Shown piece after piece: positions 1 to 8,006 of a stretch of DNA of 64,000 bases. A program made the translations under genes and the position numbers. Origin of the DNA: Camelimonas fluminis. Lineage in GTDB: Bacteria > Pseudomonadota > Alphaproteobacteria > Rhizobiales > Beijerinckiaceae. The notes beneath the pieces are model-generated. The model searched no databases. It saw only the letters and a program-made list of their open reading frames with translations, and was not told the DNA's origin. Location of the stretch: the NCBI RefSeq assembly GCF_014656355.1, contig NZ_BNCG01000010.1:1-64000 (forward strand). The letters are read 5' to 3'. The number at the start of each line of letters is the position of its first letter. The first letter of the stretch is position 1.

Positions 1-82
1 ATGTGAGAACTACTTCGTTTCATGCGGATATGAGCCGGAATGATCGAAAAACGCTCTAGTCCTCAAAAAACAGGCGTTAAAT

Positions 83-355
83 TCAGGCGGCCGGAAGCGG
101 ATGGCGCGGCAGGATCGGGAAGACGATGACGTTGCCGCCGATGGTGATGCCGGATGCGACGAGGGCGGCGCGGGCACAGGATGCGCGTTCGGTCACGGCG
201 GCGGTTTCGAGCTCAAGAGCGTAGTCGGCCATTTCGCCAAACGCAGAAGCAAGACCGACAACTTCGTCTTTGGTCAGGGTGGTTTCCTGTCCTTCGAGAC
301 CTGCGAAATACTCGAACAACGTGTACATCGCGTCAGAAAGCACAACCTTGGTCAT
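83..355 (-). CDS. small hypothetical phage protein
   Basis: A 90-residue protein of unknown function, the last gene of the leftward Mu-like early operon inside this window. I chose the ATG at 355 because it overlaps the stop of the preceding gene by four bases and a good GGAGGT-like site sits just upstream; the upstream extension of the frame is arginine-rich and looks non-coding. The protein has an acidic, helical middle part and an Ala-rich C-terminal half (ALVASGITIGG). No catalytic motif is visible. Its role is inferred only from position: probably an accessory or host-takeover protein. Confidence 0.55.
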   Translation of the reverse strand: MTKVVLSDAMYTLFEYFAGLEGQETTLTKDEVVGLASAFGEMADYALELETAAVTERASCARAALVASGITIGGNVIVFPILPRHPLPAA

Positions 356-564
356 GAGCGACCTCCGTTCCGGCGGCGCCGGGGCAAAACAGCATTCATT
401 CGGATGATGCGGGCGCCCTGAATGGCAGTCATGCCCAGCGGCGCGGCGAAGATGAATGTGGCGAACACGGTGAAACGCCAGTCGTCGACAACGATCCCGA
501 GCGCGACGCCGCCGGCGGCGGAGATCAGGATGCACACGACGAGATAGGTGTGGTCACGACGCAT
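352..564 (-). CDS. small two-helix membrane protein of the phage
   Basis: A 70-residue protein with two hydrophobic segments, about residues 8-25 (LVVCILISAAGGVALGIV) and 31-49, and a very basic C-terminus (PRRRRNGGRS). It is probably an inner-membrane hairpin with a cytoplasmic basic tail. The start at 564 is supported by a GGGAGGT ribosome binding site and by overlap with the previous reading frame. It lies in the phage early operon. Function unknown; small membrane proteins at this position in transposable phages may act in superinfection exclusion, but nothing in the sequence proves that. Confidence 0.55.
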   Translation of the reverse strand: MRRDHTYLVVCILISAAGGVALGIVVDDWRFTVFATFIFAAPLGMTAIQGARIIRMNAVLPRRRRNGGRS

Positions 565-961
565 CGGGGACCTCCCGTTGCACGCGGTGCTCGCAGCTCT
601 TGCAGGCGTGGTAAAGCCGTGCGCGGGTGCTGTTCGTCGATGCGAACGGCCGCTTCTGCTCGGCAAGGCAGCGATCGCGGCCGATCTCGTCGAGGATCGG
701 GCACAACACCGTCTCGCCCATGAGGGCGCCGCGAATGGCGGCAAATACCTTTGCAACATCGCCGGGATACTTGTTGCCGAGCACGTTGCTGACGACCGCA
801 GCGGAATAGCCGAGCCGTTTGGCAACCGCATTGGCTGGCTGCGCCGCGCAAGCTTCAGCGAGAGCAACAACTTCACCTGGGATATCAGCTCCCCACGCGG
901 CTTGCGCTTTGGCCAGCGGATCAGCATGGGAGCGTGAGCCAGGGACAGGACCGCGATTCAT
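554..961 (-). CDS. phage regulator-like protein with helix-turn-helix
   Basis: A 135-residue protein translationally coupled (ATGA overlap at 958-961) to the gene before it. Residues about 42-75 (NAVAKRLGYSAAVVSNVL and following) look like a helix-turn-helix. The C-terminal half carries CLAEQ...C..C at about 97-122, with the cysteine pair of YHACKSCEHR possibly binding a metal or holding a disulfide. This type of small regulator recurs in the early region of rhizobial Mu-like phages, from my general knowledge. It probably binds DNA; the target is unknown. Confidence 0.6.
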   Translation of the reverse strand: MNRGPVPGSRSHADPLAKAQAAWGADIPGEVVALAEACAAQPANAVAKRLGYSAAVVSNVLGNKYPGDVAKVFAAIRGALMGETVLCPILDEIGRDRCLAEQKRPFASTNSTRARLYHACKSCEHRVQREVPDAS

Positions 962-1533
962 GTCGCATCTCCCTTGGAAATCTTGCGCATCAGGTTGACG
1001 TCAAAAGAGGCCTGTTCCTGCCGCAGGATTATGGGCGCGCGCGGGCCTGTGTTCCGCCGTGGAAGCAGGCGGTAAACGGGTTTGGTCCGGTTCGCGGGCG
1101 ATCGAGTGGTGGCGACCTCAGCCAGGTATCCGATCTTGACCAGGTCGCGCGCAAAAGCCGCCGCCGCGCGTTGCGTAATTTCCTGATCGTCTGTCGAGGC
1201 TGACACCGCCAGTTCGAGCGCCGAGAACGTTCCGAGGCTGCGTATGGCCGTCCAGAGAGCCTGCTGCTGGCGTCCCCCAGCGAGACGCCCTACCAGCGGC
1301 GGCGCTTCGCCGTGATTGACGATGCGGTAAGCAGCAGTATTTGCTTGCTGCGTTCCGACCAGCTCAATGGCGCCCATGTCGTGCAAGTTGACGAGATAGG
1401 TCCGGATAGCGGCTTGGCCTTTGCCCGGAAATACCGCTGACAATACTGCCACCGAGAAGTAGCCGTACTCTTTCTGCAGCGTTTCCATTACGCGCCAGTA
1501 GAATGCCGAGTTGAAGGCGTTGTTGTACTGCAT
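958..1533 (-). CDS. hypothetical phage early protein, winged-helix-like
   Basis: A 191-residue protein starting at the ATG at 1533, which overlaps the MuB-type stop (TGATG), so it is translationally coupled. A GTG one codon upstream is an alternative start. Two segments, about residues 8-70 and 85-150, each look like a short helical DNA-binding unit followed by a hairpin (for example YFSVAVLSAVFPGKGQA ... LHDMGAIELVG). That suggests a tandem winged-helix fold. No enzymatic motif. Position directly after the transposition ATPase suggests an early accessory DNA-binding function, which is inference. Confidence 0.55.
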   Translation of the reverse strand: MQYNNAFNSAFYWRVMETLQKEYGYFSVAVLSAVFPGKGQAAIRTYLVNLHDMGAIELVGTQQANTAAYRIVNHGEAPPLVGRLAGGRQQQALWTAIRSLGTFSALELAVSASTDDQEITQRAAAAFARDLVKIGYLAEVATTRSPANRTKPVYRLLPRRNTGPRAPIILRQEQASFDVNLMRKISKGDAT

Positions 1534-2306
1534 CACGCCACCGCCCTTCGGGATGGCGACTTACCGCTGTCCAGTTCGCCCCTGTAGTTGTCCATCGAGA
1601 AATCGGTTACGCCGGTGATGCGCGCATGCTCTGCCATATGGGCAAGATTGTTCACAATTCGCCGGGCGCGCCCGTCGGATATGCGCCGGACGTGCTCAAG
1701 CAAGTCCATGCTGGGGTTGAGATCAGGGCAAAACGCTTTCGCCAGCTTGATCGTATCCTCAATGTCGCACGGCTGGGCCGTTGCCCATGCGAGCACGCGA
1801 TTATGAACTCGCTCGATCCGCTCCAGTTTCTGCGGCAGGAGCTCTTCGCCGATCAGAATGACCGCAACCTGTGAGCCTTCCTGAATTTCACGCACGATCT
1901 CGATCATGCTCTTGTCAACGAGCTTGTCTGCTTCGTCGATAAACAGCGGCGGGTGCTCGGGGGCGGCTAGGCGACCGATCAATTGCTCGGTCATATCCGC
2001 GACCGTGCCTTTTGGATTCTGGACGCCGACCTCCCGCAGGATTGCCCGCACGAGGGTCTTTTTAGTCCAGCTGTCGCCAACCTCGACGCGCGGCCCCAGT
2101 GTTTTGTTCTGCGCGTAAACGGCAGAATATGTCTTCCCGTATCCGGAATAGCCGTGCATCACGCCAAAGCCTGGTTGGTGATAGGCGCGGTGCCGCAAGC
2201 GGTTTACGAGCCGCATCATCTCCGCCACATTTTTCAGCGGCGCGAGCGAGCTGGGACGTTCAAAACCGCTCTCTGGCCTCTTGTGCTGGGTTGATGTTTC
2301 TGACAT
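1533..2306 (-). CDS. MuB-type transposition ATPase / target selection protein
   Basis: A 257-residue AAA+ ATPase related to phage Mu B. In Mu, the B protein binds target DNA as an ATP-dependent filament, delivers it to the transposase and gives target immunity. The Walker A motif GYSGYGKT is at residues 52-59 and the Walker B motif LFIDEAD at 121-127. The protein is shorter than Mu B (312 residues) and lacks an obvious long N-terminal DNA-binding part. It lies directly after the transposase, as expected, but separated from it by a 69-bp gap containing a hairpin. Confidence 0.9.
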   Translation of the reverse strand: MSETSTQHKRPESGFERPSSLAPLKNVAEMMRLVNRLRHRAYHQPGFGVMHGYSGYGKTYSAVYAQNKTLGPRVEVGDSWTKKTLVRAILREVGVQNPKGTVADMTEQLIGRLAAPEHPPLFIDEADKLVDKSMIEIVREIQEGSQVAVILIGEELLPQKLERIERVHNRVLAWATAQPCDIEDTIKLAKAFCPDLNPSMDLLEHVRRISDGRARRIVNNLAHMAEHARITGVTDFSMDNYRGELDSGKSPSRRAVA

Positions 2307-2335
2307 GGTTCACCCACTTGAATAAGTTTCTTCTT

Positions 2336-2367
2336 CAAAAGGGTCTCGTTGGCGCGAGGCCCTTTTG
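2336..2367 (-). terminator. hairpin between transposase and MuB-type genes, possible attenuator
   Basis: A 13-bp stem with one G-U wobble (CAAAAGGG at one end, CCCTTTTG at the other) and a 6-base loop lies 9 bases beyond the transposase stop. There is no T-tract on the minus strand, so it is not a classical intrinsic terminator. It may tune MuB-type expression relative to the transposase or stabilise the upstream mRNA. Confidence 0.45.
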
Positions 2368-2375
2368 CTTTGGCG

Positions 2376-4562
2376 TTAGCCCAATGCTTCGTCGCCAAAG
2401 TCGTCAAACAGATCGTCTAGGGCTTTCTTTTCGGCAGACTGGACATAGCCTCCGTAAAACGCCGCCTCTGCTGGCGTGATTGGCTCCTCTGCTTCCATGC
2501 GTTTATGAATGGACAGGAACCGGCGATACCGCTGGGCCTGTGTTTCCGTGTCGCGCAACTGCACGACCCTGCCGCCAGGCGCTGGTGTGGGCTCTGGCGC
2601 TACTGGGGCGTCCATCTCGCGTTCAAGCTGGGCAAGGATCTCCGCGACCTCGTCGGTGACTGGCGCGGCCTTCGGGGCGTCACCACGACGGCGCGCTGCA
2701 ACCTCAAGGCCGGCATCGAGCGCAGGCGTCGTGACTTCGTCAGCGCGCTTGGGGAACTCGACGAGATTGGCATTGCGCCGGGCGGCCAGCTCCATGCGGC
2801 TGTCCAGCACAGTGCGGGACGTGATCTTGCGGCGTTCCGCCTTAATCTCAGCCGTGCGCTCCTGGATGAGTTGCTTCTGTGCGGCGGCGACGGCCGCGCG
2901 CAGCGCAACCGGGTCTTCGCCGAGCAGTTCGGGGCAGCGTGCCTCCGCGATAAACGTGGCGCTGTCCTCTTCGGCGAAGCACCAGGCGCGCCCGGCATCC
3001 TGAGGGTCCAGGCGCACGAACACGCGCTGGCCGACCATCAGCCCCGGAGCCATGTAGTGGTAGTGCGCGATGCGGATGCCTTTCTTGCCAACTGTACGAT
3101 AGCCGTCGTTGTCCGGCGCCGGCATCAGCAGGATGTTGAGCGCCTCGGCATCTACCTGCTCGATCGGTCCCGACCATGAGGCCGCCTTCGCGAAGGGGCT
3201 CATGCCAAGGGCGTTGTGGCGGTGGTGGGCGTAAATCTGACTGGCCCAGTTGTCGGCATGGGACGCTAACTCTGCAGCCGTCATTTCGACCGCAAACGCC
3301 TTGTTGTCGTCGACGCCGAGGCGCGCGGCGAACGCCTTGCGGGATTCGATGACCTTACGGTCAGAGACGTTGTGGCCGATAAACCCCGGCAGCATGCGTC
3401 CACAATCGACCTGGAAGGTCCTGACAGCGCGCTCGACAACACCCTTCTGCCAGGGGCTGAACGCCGTCGACGTGATGGTCTCGATGTTGACGCCAGCCAA
3501 CAGCCTTCGCGTCGCCTTGGCGACAAAATCCGAGCCATTGTCCGTCTTTACGGCCTTGGGCCGCCCCCACAACAGGATCGCCTTGCGCAGCAGCAACTGC
3601 ACCGCTTCGGAACGCGGTGTCCGCGACACCAGCAGCACCATCCGGCGCGACCAGACGTCGATGCAGACGTAGACCGAATGGCGGCCGTCTAGGCACAGGG
3701 CGTCGACGGGCGAGGCGTCAATCTGCCAGAGCTCGTTGAGCCCGTGCACGAGGTGGACGTATGTGCCAGCAACGCGGGTCCGCGAAATGAAGGCGTCCGG
3801 ATTCGTCAGGGCCAGAAGTTCTGTGTTGTGCTCGGCCTTCCAGCGTTTTAACGCCATTTCAACAAGGCGCTGGCTGGGGACAGGACGCAACGTCCCGTCC
3901 AGCTCGATTCCGCCCGCATATTTACTTTTCAGCGTCTCGTGGAGTTGGCGGGCCGTGTAGAGCGGATTTTGCACCACCAGGGCCAGCAGGAAGGCCTTAA
4001 CCCGGCCTTCGTCGCCAGCATCGAGTAAACCACGCCCGCGCCGGGCGCCGCCCCGATCGACAGCCAGCCGGTCAATCTCGCCGTTCTTTCCAGCTGACTG
4101 CCAGCGAAAAAGTGTGCGGGATGACAGGCGAGGCACGGCCTGCCGCACCCAGTCGGCGACGTCAACGCGGCCCTGCACATACAGATCCGCGAAGTAGTTG
4201 ACGCCAACTGTCAGGCTGACGCCAGATTGGCGCCGGAACAGGGCGAAAGCGTCAAGGATGGCGACGCGCGCATCGAGTTCGACGCCAGCCCGGCCGGCGG
4301 GGGCGTCGAACTGTGCGGTCAAGGCCGTGTCTGGCGGTGTCGCGGCCTCGCCGTGGCGCCCGCAGTAGTCCCAGCGGGCGGCCACAGGCAGCAGAGAGAT
4401 ATGATATTCGACGCCGCCGCCACGTCCCTCGCGTTTGCGGCAAAGCGCGCCAAAGCGGGCCCAATCCTCGCGCTCGGCGAGCAGATTGATGTTCTGCCGC
4501 GTCGTCGGCAGGCCGGCCAGGGCCAGATCTGCGATTTCGGATGACGTGAGCCAGACCTTCAT
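2376..4562 (-). CDS. MuA-type DDE transposase
   Basis: A 728-residue transposase that would cut the phage ends and join them to target DNA during replicative transposition. The N-terminus (residues 1-70) is a Mu-type winged-helix DNA-binding domain (SSEIADLALAGLP). The rve catalytic core shows D282 (QIDAS), D341 (KTDNGSDF) and E377 (KGVVERAV), with the D-to-E spacing typical of DD35E enzymes. The beta-barrel-like C-terminal domain follows at about 440-530, and a charged tail at 600-728 should contact MuB and ClpX. The start at 4562 overlaps the previous stop (TAATG). Length exceeds Mu A (663) mainly through the C-terminal tail. Confidence 0.95.
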   Translation of the reverse strand: MKVWLTSSEIADLALAGLPTTRQNINLLAEREDWARFGALCRKREGRGGGVEYHISLLPVAARWDYCGRHGEAATPPDTALTAQFDAPAGRAGVELDARVAILDAFALFRRQSGVSLTVGVNYFADLYVQGRVDVADWVRQAVPRLSSRTLFRWQSAGKNGEIDRLAVDRGGARRGRGLLDAGDEGRVKAFLLALVVQNPLYTARQLHETLKSKYAGGIELDGTLRPVPSQRLVEMALKRWKAEHNTELLALTNPDAFISRTRVAGTYVHLVHGLNELWQIDASPVDALCLDGRHSVYVCIDVWSRRMVLLVSRTPRSEAVQLLLRKAILLWGRPKAVKTDNGSDFVAKATRRLLAGVNIETITSTAFSPWQKGVVERAVRTFQVDCGRMLPGFIGHNVSDRKVIESRKAFAARLGVDDNKAFAVEMTAAELASHADNWASQIYAHHRHNALGMSPFAKAASWSGPIEQVDAEALNILLMPAPDNDGYRTVGKKGIRIAHYHYMAPGLMVGQRVFVRLDPQDAGRAWCFAEEDSATFIAEARCPELLGEDPVALRAAVAAAQKQLIQERTAEIKAERRKITSRTVLDSRMELAARRNANLVEFPKRADEVTTPALDAGLEVAARRRGDAPKAAPVTDEVAEILAQLEREMDAPVAPEPTPAPGGRVVQLRDTETQAQRYRRFLSIHKRMEAEEPITPAEAAFYGGYVQSAEKKALDDLFDDFGDEALG

Positions 4563-5398
4563 TACGCGCCGCCTTCCTTGGCTGCGATGCGACGGTCGAC
4601 CAGGTCGCGGAGCGAGCGCAGTTGCGCGAGCGACAGGCGCAGGATCTGCGCCTCCAGCTTGACCAGGGGCCCGTCCTCCTGACGCACGGCTCCGCCGGCC
4701 GGGATGAGGCCCGCTGCGACGCGAGCCTTCGCGACATTGGCGGCCCTGCCATTCGCGACGGTGCGCGCAACGGTGACCTGCTCCTCGGCCGGCAACTGGG
4801 CAAGCGCCTGAAGCTGGCTCTGGTTATCTGCCAGCGGCGTGCCACGGATGAGGGCGACAGCTTCAGGGGAGAGATGTGCAGCAAGATCCCGCGCCCGGTA
4901 AATGGTGCGCGCGGAGACCCCCGTCCGGCGAGAAGCTTCCTTCGAAAATTCAGACCAGTTTGCCAAGTTGGCAAACTGATTTTTCTCAAGATACTTCCGT
5001 GACTTCCTGTCGCCGCCATTGCGCGCGCCAGGGTTCTCTCGCTCGAATATATCGCCAAGGCGACCAAGGAAAACGGCCCGGTCAAGCGGGTTGAGCTCGG
5101 CACGGATGATGTTGGCGTGAATCTCGTGCTTTTCGCGCTCCTCAGGTGTCAGGTTGCGCTCATAGACGCGCACTTCCGTCCATTCGAGACGCTTGGCGGC
5201 TTCAAGGCGATGCTCGCCGTCTACAAGAATGACGGCGTTGGCGTCATTTGTGGCGCGAGCGACAGCAATCGCGCTCAACTGCCCGACCTCGGAGAGTGAC
5301 GCCATGATCATCGCCACGTGCGGCTCAGAGACCACGCGCAGTCGATCTGCAACAAGAATATCGTTGATGTTGATGTTGTATTCGAGCCCGTCAGTCAT
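4562..5398 (-). CDS. ParB/Srx-like nuclease-domain protein in the phage early operon
   Basis: A 278-residue protein starting at the ATG at 5398, preceded by GAGAGGT and overlapping the ner-like stop by ATGA. Residues about 10-95 form a ParB N-terminal domain with the characteristic VDGEHRLEAAKRLEW box, followed by an ENIRR-like HANIIRAELNP segment. A helix-turn-helix (VSARTIYRARDLAAHL) comes at about 150-170, and a C-terminal coiled-coil-like segment (LEAQILRLSLAQLRSLRDL) closes the protein. Such proteins can hydrolyse CTP and slide on DNA, or act as regulators. Its place between ner and transposase genes differs from phage Mu but occurs in some rhizobial Mu-like phages. Exact function unproven. 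Confidence 0.8.
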   Translation of the reverse strand: MTDGLEYNININDILVADRLRVVSEPHVAMIMASLSEVGQLSAIAVARATNDANAVILVDGEHRLEAAKRLEWTEVRVYERNLTPEEREKHEIHANIIRAELNPLDRAVFLGRLGDIFERENPGARNGGDRKSRKYLEKNQFANLANWSEFSKEASRRTGVSARTIYRARDLAAHLSPEAVALIRGTPLADNQSQLQALAQLPAEEQVTVARTVANGRAANVAKARVAAGLIPAGGAVRQEDGPLVKLEAQILRLSLAQLRSLRDLVDRRIAAKEGGA

Positions 5399-5646
5399 CG
5401 CGCACCTCTCGGTGCAACCAGAAGCCCGATGCGTTTCCCATTGCTGTCGTAGTATTCTGGCCAAATATCCTGCGGCTTTTTGCCAAGAGCGCCAGCGATC
5501 ATGCCGTTCACTTTGGGATACGGCCGCACCATGCCTGCATAGACCGCAAAGCGACTAACATTGTTCTGCCGCGCTATTTCAGCGGCTGTCGTTCCGCGCT
5601 GGCGTAGCGCGTGCAGGATCACCTGCTTCGTCCAGTTCCTGGCCAT
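5395..5646 (-). CDS. ner: Ner-like early transcriptional regulator
   Basis: An 83-residue protein related to Mu Ner and the bacterial SfsB/Nlp group. Ner turns down both the early and the repressor promoter after induction. The start at 5646 is chosen because the upstream frame runs through the control region. A helix-turn-helix is visible in TTAAEIARQNNVSRFAVYA, and the family signature IWPEYY occurs towards the C-terminus. It is the first gene of the leftward early operon and overlaps the ParB-like gene, so it should act on the operators at 5681-5752. Confidence 0.85.
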   Translation of the reverse strand: MARNWTKQVILHALRQRGTTAAEIARQNNVSRFAVYAGMVRPYPKVNGMIAGALGKKPQDIWPEYYDSNGKRIGLLVAPRGAR

Positions 5647-5687
5647 ATCTGCCCCGTCTCGCCTTGTTTCTGGCGACGTGTTAACCA

Positions 5688-5710
5688 CACATGTGGACTT
5701 CACTTGTGAC
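5688..5710. promoter_or_regulatory. CACaTGTG-type operator candidates near the ner-like gene
   Basis: The palindrome CACATGTG at 5688-5695 is followed closely by CACTTGTGAC at 5701-5710, giving two half-similar CAC-N-TGTG units 13 bases apart just upstream of the ner-like start. Placement in the early leader suggests Ner or repressor operator sites. This is inference from symmetry alone. Confidence 0.4.
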
Positions 5711-5715
5711 AGTGT

Positions 5716-5752
5716 CGTTGAATATGATTTGTTCGTCAACTCATATTCAACG
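5716..5752. promoter_or_regulatory. divergent phage promoter/operator with perfect inverted repeat
   Basis: CGTTGAATATGA at 5716-5727 and its exact complement at 5741-5752 form a 12-bp inverted repeat around a 13-base centre, midway between the repressor and the ner-like gene. Because the repeat is symmetrical, both strands read TTGAAT, 18 bases, CATATT, so face-to-face promoters of equal design can be drawn for the early operon and the repressor. A protein bound here would control both. Likely target of the S24 repressor or Ner. Confidence 0.6.
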
Positions 5753-5779
5753 ATTAGCAACCGCGCAGGCCGAATTTGA

Positions 5780-6448
5780 ATGGCAGATCGATCACAAATG
5801 GCTGGCAGAATTGATGATCTGATCCGAAGCCTCGGCTCGCGAGAGGCGTTCTCGGCAAGGACGGGCATCCCCTTGGCGTCCCTCGATCGTTACTGCAGGG
5901 GCGACTCCGATGTGCCCAGCTCCCGGCTGGCCGTTATCGCCAAGGCAGCAGGCGTAACTACGGACCATCTCATATTCGGGGAGAGCGGATCGTCAGATAT
6001 GGCAGCGCATCCGCCGTTGCCGTCAGAAATGCCGGATGCGGTGATGATTCCGCTGCTTGACGTGGTTGCTTCCGCAGGCCCTGGCGCTGAGAATCCAATG
6101 CCATTTGAGCTCGCGCGATTGCCGTTCCCGCGTGTTTGGCTTGACCGGCTGGGTGTCCCTGAGCGCTATGCCCGCTTTATTGACGCGCGCGGCGACAGCA
6201 TGGAGCCCACGATCACAGAAGGCTCAGTGTGCCTTGTAGATACGCGCGTTGATCGCGCCCGCAGGGACGGCGTTTATGTGCTGGTAGATGGCAATAGTGT
6301 CCGCATCAAACGCATTGCCATTGGGTGGCAAGGTGCGCTTACTCTCATCAGCGACAACGAGCGATATCCAACGGACACGCTCGCGGCTCCGGACGCCGAG
6401 GCACTCCGGGTCGAGGGGCGCGTTGTTTGGGCAGGGGGCGAAATATGA
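5780..6448 (+). CDS. S24/LexA-type phage repressor
   Basis: A 222-residue repressor with an N-terminal helix-turn-helix (residues about 10-55, AFSARTGIPLASLDRYCRG) and a C-terminal S24 autoprotease domain. The predicted self-cleavage site is A99-G100 (VVASAGPG), with nucleophile S140 (RGDSMEPT) and general-base K177 (VRIKRI). In this family, RecA filaments formed after DNA damage trigger cleavage, so the prophage is probably SOS-inducible. It is transcribed away from the early operon, like Mu c, and overlaps the next gene by ATGA. It differs from Mu c, which lacks a protease domain. Confidence 0.9.
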   Translation: MADRSQMAGRIDDLIRSLGSREAFSARTGIPLASLDRYCRGDSDVPSSRLAVIAKAAGVTTDHLIFGESGSSDMAAHPPLPSEMPDAVMIPLLDVVASAGPGAENPMPFELARLPFPRVWLDRLGVPERYARFIDARGDSMEPTITEGSVCLVDTRVDRARRDGVYVLVDGNSVRIKRIAIGWQGALTLISDNERYPTDTLAAPDAEALRVEGRVVWAGGEI

Positions 6449-6846
6449 GGCGCATCGGTGGATTCTTGGCGTTCGCAGCCAGTGCTGGCTTTATCACTGG
6501 CGCTTGCGCGTGGGAGTACCGGATATCAACGTCTGACTGGATCAAATCTGTGAGCCAGAGCCACCGCCAAGTCATGCAAGCGGTCAGAACGGGAGATGCC
6601 GACACGCTTAAGCAAGAGGGCTATACACTGACGCGACTGGTAGCGGAGGTCCGCACGTGGCCGCAAACGGAAGGCCCATGGACTGTCGCTCGCGTCAGAT
6701 GTGGTCTCGCCGCTCAGTCGCTCGCGAATTTTACCGATGATATGCGCCGGGGCGGTCAGCGCGGCACCGCTGCAGCGGATGGATCATTGCGAGATTACAA
6801 CTCGTACATGGCCGACTGCCGCAGCTGGGCGCGCAAGATCAAGTGA
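6445..6846 (+). CDS. small exported phage-encoded protein, unknown function
   Basis: A 133-residue protein whose ATG overlaps the repressor stop (ATGA), so it would be made in the lysogen together with the repressor. Residues 1-22 form a signal peptide (basic MRR, hydrophobic core, cleavage near GACAW). The mature part is helical with cysteines in VRCGLAA and MADCRSWARK that could form a disulfide. No known domain is recognised. Its co-expression with the repressor fits a lysogenic-conversion or superinfection-exclusion factor, which is inference. Confidence 0.65.
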   Translation: MRRIGGFLAFAASAGFITGACAWEYRISTSDWIKSVSQSHRQVMQAVRTGDADTLKQEGYTLTRLVAEVRTWPQTEGPWTVARVRCGLAAQSLANFTDDMRRGGQRGTAAADGSLRDYNSYMADCRSWARKIK

Positions 6847-6869
6847 CGTGCGCGCCCGCCGATGCAGCC

Positions 6870-7184
6870 TCAACTCGCCAGCAACATTCCTTCGGCGGAC
6901 GATGCGGCAGTGCGCATGTCATCAACTTCGGCAGGCAGCACCCCGTGGCGCGCGAGAATGACGGCATCTTCCCATTCACCAGTTGCAGGATCACCGGTGC
7001 GTCGGAAGGCCACAACGCCCGCTCGCGCCTCCCTGTAGCGCTCGACGAGGCGCATTGCATGCGCTTCATCGCGTGCCGGCATTGGCTCATCGGCGGAAAT
7101 TTTTCCTCGGGCCCCTTTTACGGCTCTGAACGTCTGGACGACGTAGTAAGTCAGATGCTTGACCGTTTCATGGGTGGTCACCAT
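6870..7184 (-). CDS. hypothetical phage protein
   Basis: A 104-residue soluble protein preceded by a strong GAGGGAG ribosome binding site. It is read leftwards, convergent with the exported protein gene and divergent from the next gene. The N-terminal half (residues about 8-75) reads as a compact alpha/beta unit: a beta strand YYVVQTFRAV, then a helix EAHAMRLVERYREARAGVVAF. Similar short proteins that sit in phage and plasmid accessory regions are usually annotated only as hypothetical. Function unknown. Confidence 0.55.
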   Translation of the reverse strand: MVTTHETVKHLTYYVVQTFRAVKGARGKISADEPMPARDEAHAMRLVERYREARAGVVAFRRTGDPATGEWEDAVILARHGVLPAEVDDMRTAASSAEGMLLAS

Positions 7185-7207
7185 GGCAAACTCCCTCTCA
7201 GCCCTTA

Positions 7208-7278
7208 GGTAACGGTTACCGAGAGAGTGTCGCGCTTGACCGTGAACAAAACAAGAACGATTTTAACGAACGGTTAAC
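7208..7278. promoter_or_regulatory. divergent intergenic region with GGTAACGGTTACC palindrome
   Basis: The perfect palindrome GGTAAC-G-GTTACC at 7208-7220 lies between the divergent genes, and the core AACGGTTA recurs at 7269-7276. A TTGACC hexamer at 7236-7241 could be a -35 element, but the matching -10 region is poor. These look like operator sites for a phage or host regulator. Confidence 0.4.
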
Positions 7279-7313
7279 GTTGTTCATTGCGGGGATTGCG
7301 CGAGGTGACCATC

Positions 7314-7742
7314 ATGAGCAGGACGATAGATGAGGCGATCGAGCGGGACCTGTTGAAGGGCAAGCTTGTGCTCAAAACAGTTCCAATGACCCTGACCAAG
7401 CAAATGGAGGAGACGGCCGTCGAGGTTTACGAACGCATGCTGAGCTATGGGATGCCGGTGCACATCGCCGTCGAGGCAGCGGCTCACGGGGCGATTGTGG
7501 CCGCGCCAGTGATTGATCCGGCAGAGATGCGGATTGCGCCTCCGGGTGCGGTGATCGTCCTGAGCGATTGGATCAATTCAGCCCGGGAGGCCTATGACCG
7601 GTGCAAGCTGGATCCGATTGGCACTCCAGCCGCTAAGGCGGCTACTCTGGAGCTTCTAAAGCTGGTCGATAAGATTCTTCCCGCCGTTCCCCCACCAGAT
7701 TGGCGCGGCGCCACTGTGCCGACTAGGGAGGATGGCGCTTGA
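7314..7742 (+). CDS. hypothetical phage protein next to the phage end
   Basis: A 142-residue protein starting at the ATG at 7314 with GAGGTG upstream. It is mostly helical, with the segment MTLTKQMEETAVEVYERML near the N-terminus resembling short ribbon-helix-helix or regulator helices, and a proline-rich C-terminus (ILPAVPPPDW). It is the last gene before the predicted phage end. No recognised domain. Base composition matches the rest of the prophage. Confidence 0.55.
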   Translation: MSRTIDEAIERDLLKGKLVLKTVPMTLTKQMEETAVEVYERMLSYGMPVHIAVEAAAHGAIVAAPVIDPAEMRIAPPGAVIVLSDWINSAREAYDRCKLDPIGTPAAKAATLELLKLVDKILPAVPPPDWRGATVPTREDGA

Positions 7743-8006
7743 CGCAGTGGCCACGCCATTCGGCGTTTGGCACCCGTTCCCTGGCGCTTTAAATGGCCTT
7801 GAACGGCGATTTTGCCGTTACACTTCTTTTTCGGGCGATCAGAGTGCATCTTCGCCAGATCACCTTAGCTGGCAACGATTTTAGCTATCTGTCACGGCTC
7901 GCACGGGATTGCTCCCAAGTCGTGACAGTTCCAAGGGGGCGTTTGTTGATTTCACGGGCCTTTCGGCTTCAGCGTGTCACGCAGCGCCCTTTCGGTCCGG
8001 CCGGAC

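Noticed and set aside
7743-8006. Further possible transposase-binding cores (CTTTCGG at about 7960 and 7988)
   Set aside because: Only the short core is shared with the two good repeats, so I mention them but do not annotate them as separate sites.
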